Part shown: piece after piece, positions 61,415-64,000 of the stretch
Layout of the letters: each line of letters begins with the position of its first letter
Numbering within the stretch: position 1 is the first letter of the stretch
Source of the DNA: Penicillium oxalicum
Lineage: Eukaryota > Ascomycota > Eurotiomycetes > Eurotiales > Aspergillaceae
Length of the DNA: 64,000 nt
Direction: 5' to 3'
Assembly (NCBI RefSeq): GCF_001723175.1
Contig: NC_064655.1
Coordinates: forward strand, 3,410,001 to 3,474,000
Translations under genes and position numbers: made by a program
Notes under the pieces: generated by a model
The model's input: the letters and a program-made list of their open reading frames with translations, nothing else
Database searches by the model: none
What the model was told of the DNA's origin: nothing

Positions 61415-62719
61415 ATGGCGACGCAGGAGACAAGGGTCGTCTCGATTCAACGTCTGCAGTCAGGCCCCGGGTCTCGGACCCTGGCTGAATGGTGGGCGGA
61501 CGAGACGAAGCTACAGACTCCCGAGGCCAAGGCCATCGAGGAAGCGGCACAGCTTCTCCGCACCAGCGATATCCCCGTCGCCTTTCCCACCGAGACTGTG
61601 TACGGCCTGGGTGCGGATGCCACACGAAGCGCAGCGGTTCAGGGTATCTATCGTGCCAAGCAACGTCCCTCCGACAACCCTCTCATCGTCCACGTCGACT
61701 CCCTGGACATGCTGACTCGTCTCCTCAACCCCTCCTCGTCATCCCCCGACAGCCGGTCGTCCACGCAGACTCCACGTATTCACCTCCCAGAAATCTATCG
61801 TCCCCTGGTGGAACGCTTCTGGCCGGGTCCATTGACCATCATCCTCCCCAATCCCTCCGGATCGGACCTCGCTCCCGAAGTCACTTCCAGTCTCACCACC
61901 TTTGGCGTGCGAATGCCTAAATCCGCCCTGGCACGCCTCCTCATTCACGTCACCGACCGCCCTCTGGCTGCCCCCTCCGCCAACGCCTCGACCAAACCTT
62001 CTCCCACCACTGCCCAACATGTCTACCATGACCTGCATGGGCGCATTGATCTCATCCTCGACGGCGGTCCCTCGGGTGTGGGTGTGGAGAGCACCGTCGT
62101 CGACGGGCTCTGTCACCCCCCGGCTATTCTCCGCCCCGGTGGCATCGGTCTCGAAGAGCTCCGTAGCTGCCCCGGCTGGGAAGAGGTTACCGTTGCATAC
62201 CACGACGGCACGCTGGACGTGAAAGAGATCCCTCGCGCCCCGGGAATGAAATACCGCCACTACTCCCCCAAGGCGCGAGTCGTCCTCTTTGAATCTGGAT
62301 CTCAGATCGCGGGTGTGACCCGCCACGTACGGAGAGATCTTGCCGACGGCGCGGTTGGCGCACACAATATCGGCATTGTGCGCACGCGTATGTGGCCTCA
62401 GGGACTGGATCTTCTGCCCAGCGATGCGCTGGCCTCGTCCATACGACCGGTTTCTTCGGCCATTGAGCACTTACAGAGCTTCCCCGTTCCCGGCCAGGAG
62501 ATGGGCAGCCCAAGCAATCGGACCAAGACCGCATATGACTACCATCTGGGGTCGGACACGGAAGCCATTGCGCATGGACTGTTTGCAGCTCTGCGAGCCC
62601 TGGATGAGCTCGATGTGGATGTCATCTATGTCGAAGGCATTCCCGATCGAGATGGGGATCTGGCCGCCGCCGTGATGAATCGTTTGCGCAAAGCAGCCGG
62701 GGCTGAGTTGAAGGCGTAG
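61415..62719 (+). CDS. sua5: threonylcarbamoyl-AMP synthase Sua5
   Basis: Makes threonylcarbamoyl-AMP from Thr, bicarbonate and ATP, the first step of t6A37 formation in ANN-decoding tRNAs. Single exon; 434 residues from the ATG at 61415. The YrdC core spans about 45-280: DIPVAFPTETVYGLGADATR, KQRPSDNPLIVHV, ERFWPGPLTIILPN, GVRMPKSALA, PLAAPSANAS and GPSGVGVESTVVDG. The linker APGMKYRHYSPKARVVLF carries the conserved His-Tyr-Ser-Pro element. The C-terminal Sua5 domain ends YVEGIPDRDGDLAAAVMNRL. The frame is open upstream of the ATG to 61310 and encodes a basic, acid-free stretch like a mitochondrial presequence; near-cognate codons ATA, TTG and CTG lie in a row at 61328-61336. Cytosolic and mitochondrial isoforms are therefore possible. 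Confidence 0.93.
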   Translation: MATQETRVVSIQRLQSGPGSRTLAEWWADETKLQTPEAKAIEEAAQLLRTSDIPVAFPTETVYGLGADATRSAAVQGIYRAKQRPSDNPLIVHVDSLDMLTRLLNPSSSSPDSRSSTQTPRIHLPEIYRPLVERFWPGPLTIILPNPSGSDLAPEVTSSLTTFGVRMPKSALARLLIHVTDRPLAAPSANASTKPSPTTAQHVYHDLHGRIDLILDGGPSGVGVESTVVDGLCHPPAILRPGGIGLEELRSCPGWEEVTVAYHDGTLDVKEIPRAPGMKYRHYSPKARVVLFESGSQIAGVTRHVRRDLADGAVGAHNIGIVRTRMWPQGLDLLPSDALASSIRPVSSAIEHLQSFPVPGQEMGSPSNRTKTAYDYHLGSDTEAIAHGLFAALRALDELDVDVIYVEGIPDRDGDLAAAVMNRLRKAAGAELKA

Positions 62720-62880
62720 AGGCCTGTTTCCCTCTTTCTCACACGCGCACACACACACACTGTCTCCGGAACTCAATCTGCATTCTCTCCCCCCGTCTTT
62801 TGTGGTAGGGTGCGCTCATATCCTGTGACCATGTAATCCTCCCTTATGGCGGCTCGTTGAGCCACGTATGCTCGTGCGAA

Positions 62881-62903
62881 TATATATATATATATATATA
62901 TAT
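62881..62903. repeat. (TA)n microsatellite
   Basis: An uninterrupted run of alternating T and A over 23 bases, about 160 bp after the sua5 stop codon. Confidence 0.9.
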
Positions 62904-63270
62904 GTTTCCCTCGTCCTATACCAAACGAATAACCTAGTGATTTGGTGTGTGATTCCACTCCACATAGTCTTCAGACTAGGTACTCAATGCGACAATTTCA
63001 CGACCAAAACGGTTGTCTTGCAAGAGAGATAGGAACAGCTATTCCCGCAGTGCGACGGGATGTTTTGCTTTTTTCCCATCTCTGGCTCTCGATTCAGTAA
63101 ATCTCCCCTCACATGCCCATCTACTTTTTCTGAAATTGGAACCTCACACTTTAATCTGGAGTCCCATCCTGTCGACATCCATTTTTCCATCCATCCGACT
63201 CAGTCGGGTCTGCTCCTCCCGGTCTCTTCCAGATGTTGAGGTCCAGTAACCCGTCGCCCTCAGCTCGTCT

Positions 63271-63312
63271 GGTCTGGTCTGGTTCTGGTCTGGTTCTGGT
63301 CTGGTTCTGGTC
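63271..63312 (+). repeat. 11-nt tandem repeat GGTCTGGTTCT
   Basis: Three perfect copies of GGTCTGGTTCT run from 63276 to 63308, with partial copies on both sides. It lies in non-coding sequence. Confidence 0.85.
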
Positions 63313-64000
63313 GGAGTGGACTGCCCAGACCCGAGGAACCGTGTAGACGGGCAGCGGGTTAACCCAATTGCACGCCCACGTGGCGACGTTCAAAAAGTCC
63401 CAAACTTTATCAATTCCCGGGCATTTCCATAGTACCTGGGCTAGGTACGATATTGATGAATGCAGATGATTCAGTTGATGGGCACGACTCGTTCAAATTT
63501 GCTTGATGGGAATTGAAAGGAGTGATCAGCGTAGATACAAGATCCAATATTGTCTGCGTGGCAGGTGCATGTCTACTGCCATGAGGCTTTCCATTTTAGT
63601 CTCGATCTCCATTTTTTCCAATTCGGTGTATGCATCGAGTGAATATACATCGCTCTGGACTGTGTAGATGTCCCATTGATCTCTTACCCATCACCGGGGG
63701 GTTTTGTGTCGACTCCATTGATATGGGGTTCATGGAGTATTTTTTTTTCTTTTTTAGTATTTTCCAGCAATGAGATTCTCTAAGAGGTAAGTCTCCCGTT
63801 CCACCGAGTCACCTGCCAGGTCACGGTATGTCAAACTCGGCGGTCGCCGATCCACGATCCACGATCCACAATCCCAAGCAGTATGTTATGCTGTGTTATC
63901 GCGCGTGCTTGAGTTTCAAGCATTCACCCGCTCTGGAGTGGAGGAGACGGGGGAAGAGAGAGGGGTGTTACGATTGACGGTCGGGCGCCAGTGGATCCCC

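Larger units (their letters stand above)
62720..64000. other. terminal intergenic region
   Basis: 1.3 kb after sua5 to the window edge. It contains a CA-rich run near 62743-62760, a TA microsatellite and an 11-nt tandem repeat, but no coding sequence I can support. A gene may begin beyond the right edge. Confidence 0.5.

Noticed and set aside
61739..62470. 243-codon open frame antisense to sua5
   Set aside because: Shadow of the GC-rich sua5 coding sequence; no motif.

Overview
The window is nuclear DNA of a filamentous ascomycete. Genes carry many 50-110 bp GT..AG introns with short exons. Orthologues of typical Eurotiales genes (the Aspergillus/Penicillium order) are present, intergenic leaders are pyrimidine-rich, and ribosomal and chaperone genes show strong C-ending codon bias. 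I place it in the Eurotiomycetes, probably Aspergillus- or Penicillium-like, but cannot name the species. I see no rRNA, tRNA, CRISPR array, virus or intact transposon. All exon coordinates come from splice-site reading and reading-frame closure.

Layout, left half. 1-10 kb: atp15 (ATP synthase epsilon, minus), an acidic Myb/SANT-like nuclear protein (plus), mitochondrial hsp60 (plus) and a secreted GPI-type acid phosphatase (minus). 10-19 kb: a 3.3 kb leader without a convincing gene, then a short group III (Nik1/NikA-type) hybrid histidine kinase (plus), then 3 kb without a recognisable gene. 19-25 kb, minus: a nine-exon SERAC1-like hydrolase/CorA-like membrane protein fusion and an Mtm1-type mitochondrial carrier. 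The carrier diverges from a Pof7/Hrt3/FBXO9-type F-box gene (plus). 29.6-34.9 kb: an AAAP amino acid transporter (plus) converges on an RGS-LOV blue-light receptor candidate (minus).

Layout, right half. 37-40 kb: a Dhr2-like DEAH helicase (plus). 41-43 kb: an unknown low-complexity protein with an unresolved frame change (plus). 45 kb: a small secreted CFEM protein with a repeat tail (plus). 47-49 kb: rpl10 and rpl30 in tandem (minus). 52-60 kb: a coiled-coil protein, COPI zeta and Rqc2/NEMF (all plus). 61-63 kb: Sua5 (plus). The last 1.3 kb has only simple repeats.

There is no gene cluster in the metabolic sense; this looks like core and conserved-accessory chromosome. Several genes share translation and ribosome themes (Dhr2 in rRNA processing, uL16, eL30, Rqc2 in ribosome quality control, Sua5 in tRNA t6A). 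Others serve mitochondria (ATP synthase epsilon, Hsp60, Mtm1, possibly Sua5). Signalling is represented by the histidine kinase and the RGS-LOV protein. The best leads are the RGS-LOV gene with a weak donor just before the LOV core, the shortened group III kinase, the SERAC1/CorA fusion with a 9-nt microexon, and an AUG-free leader in front of Sua5 that encodes a mitochondrial-presequence-like extension.
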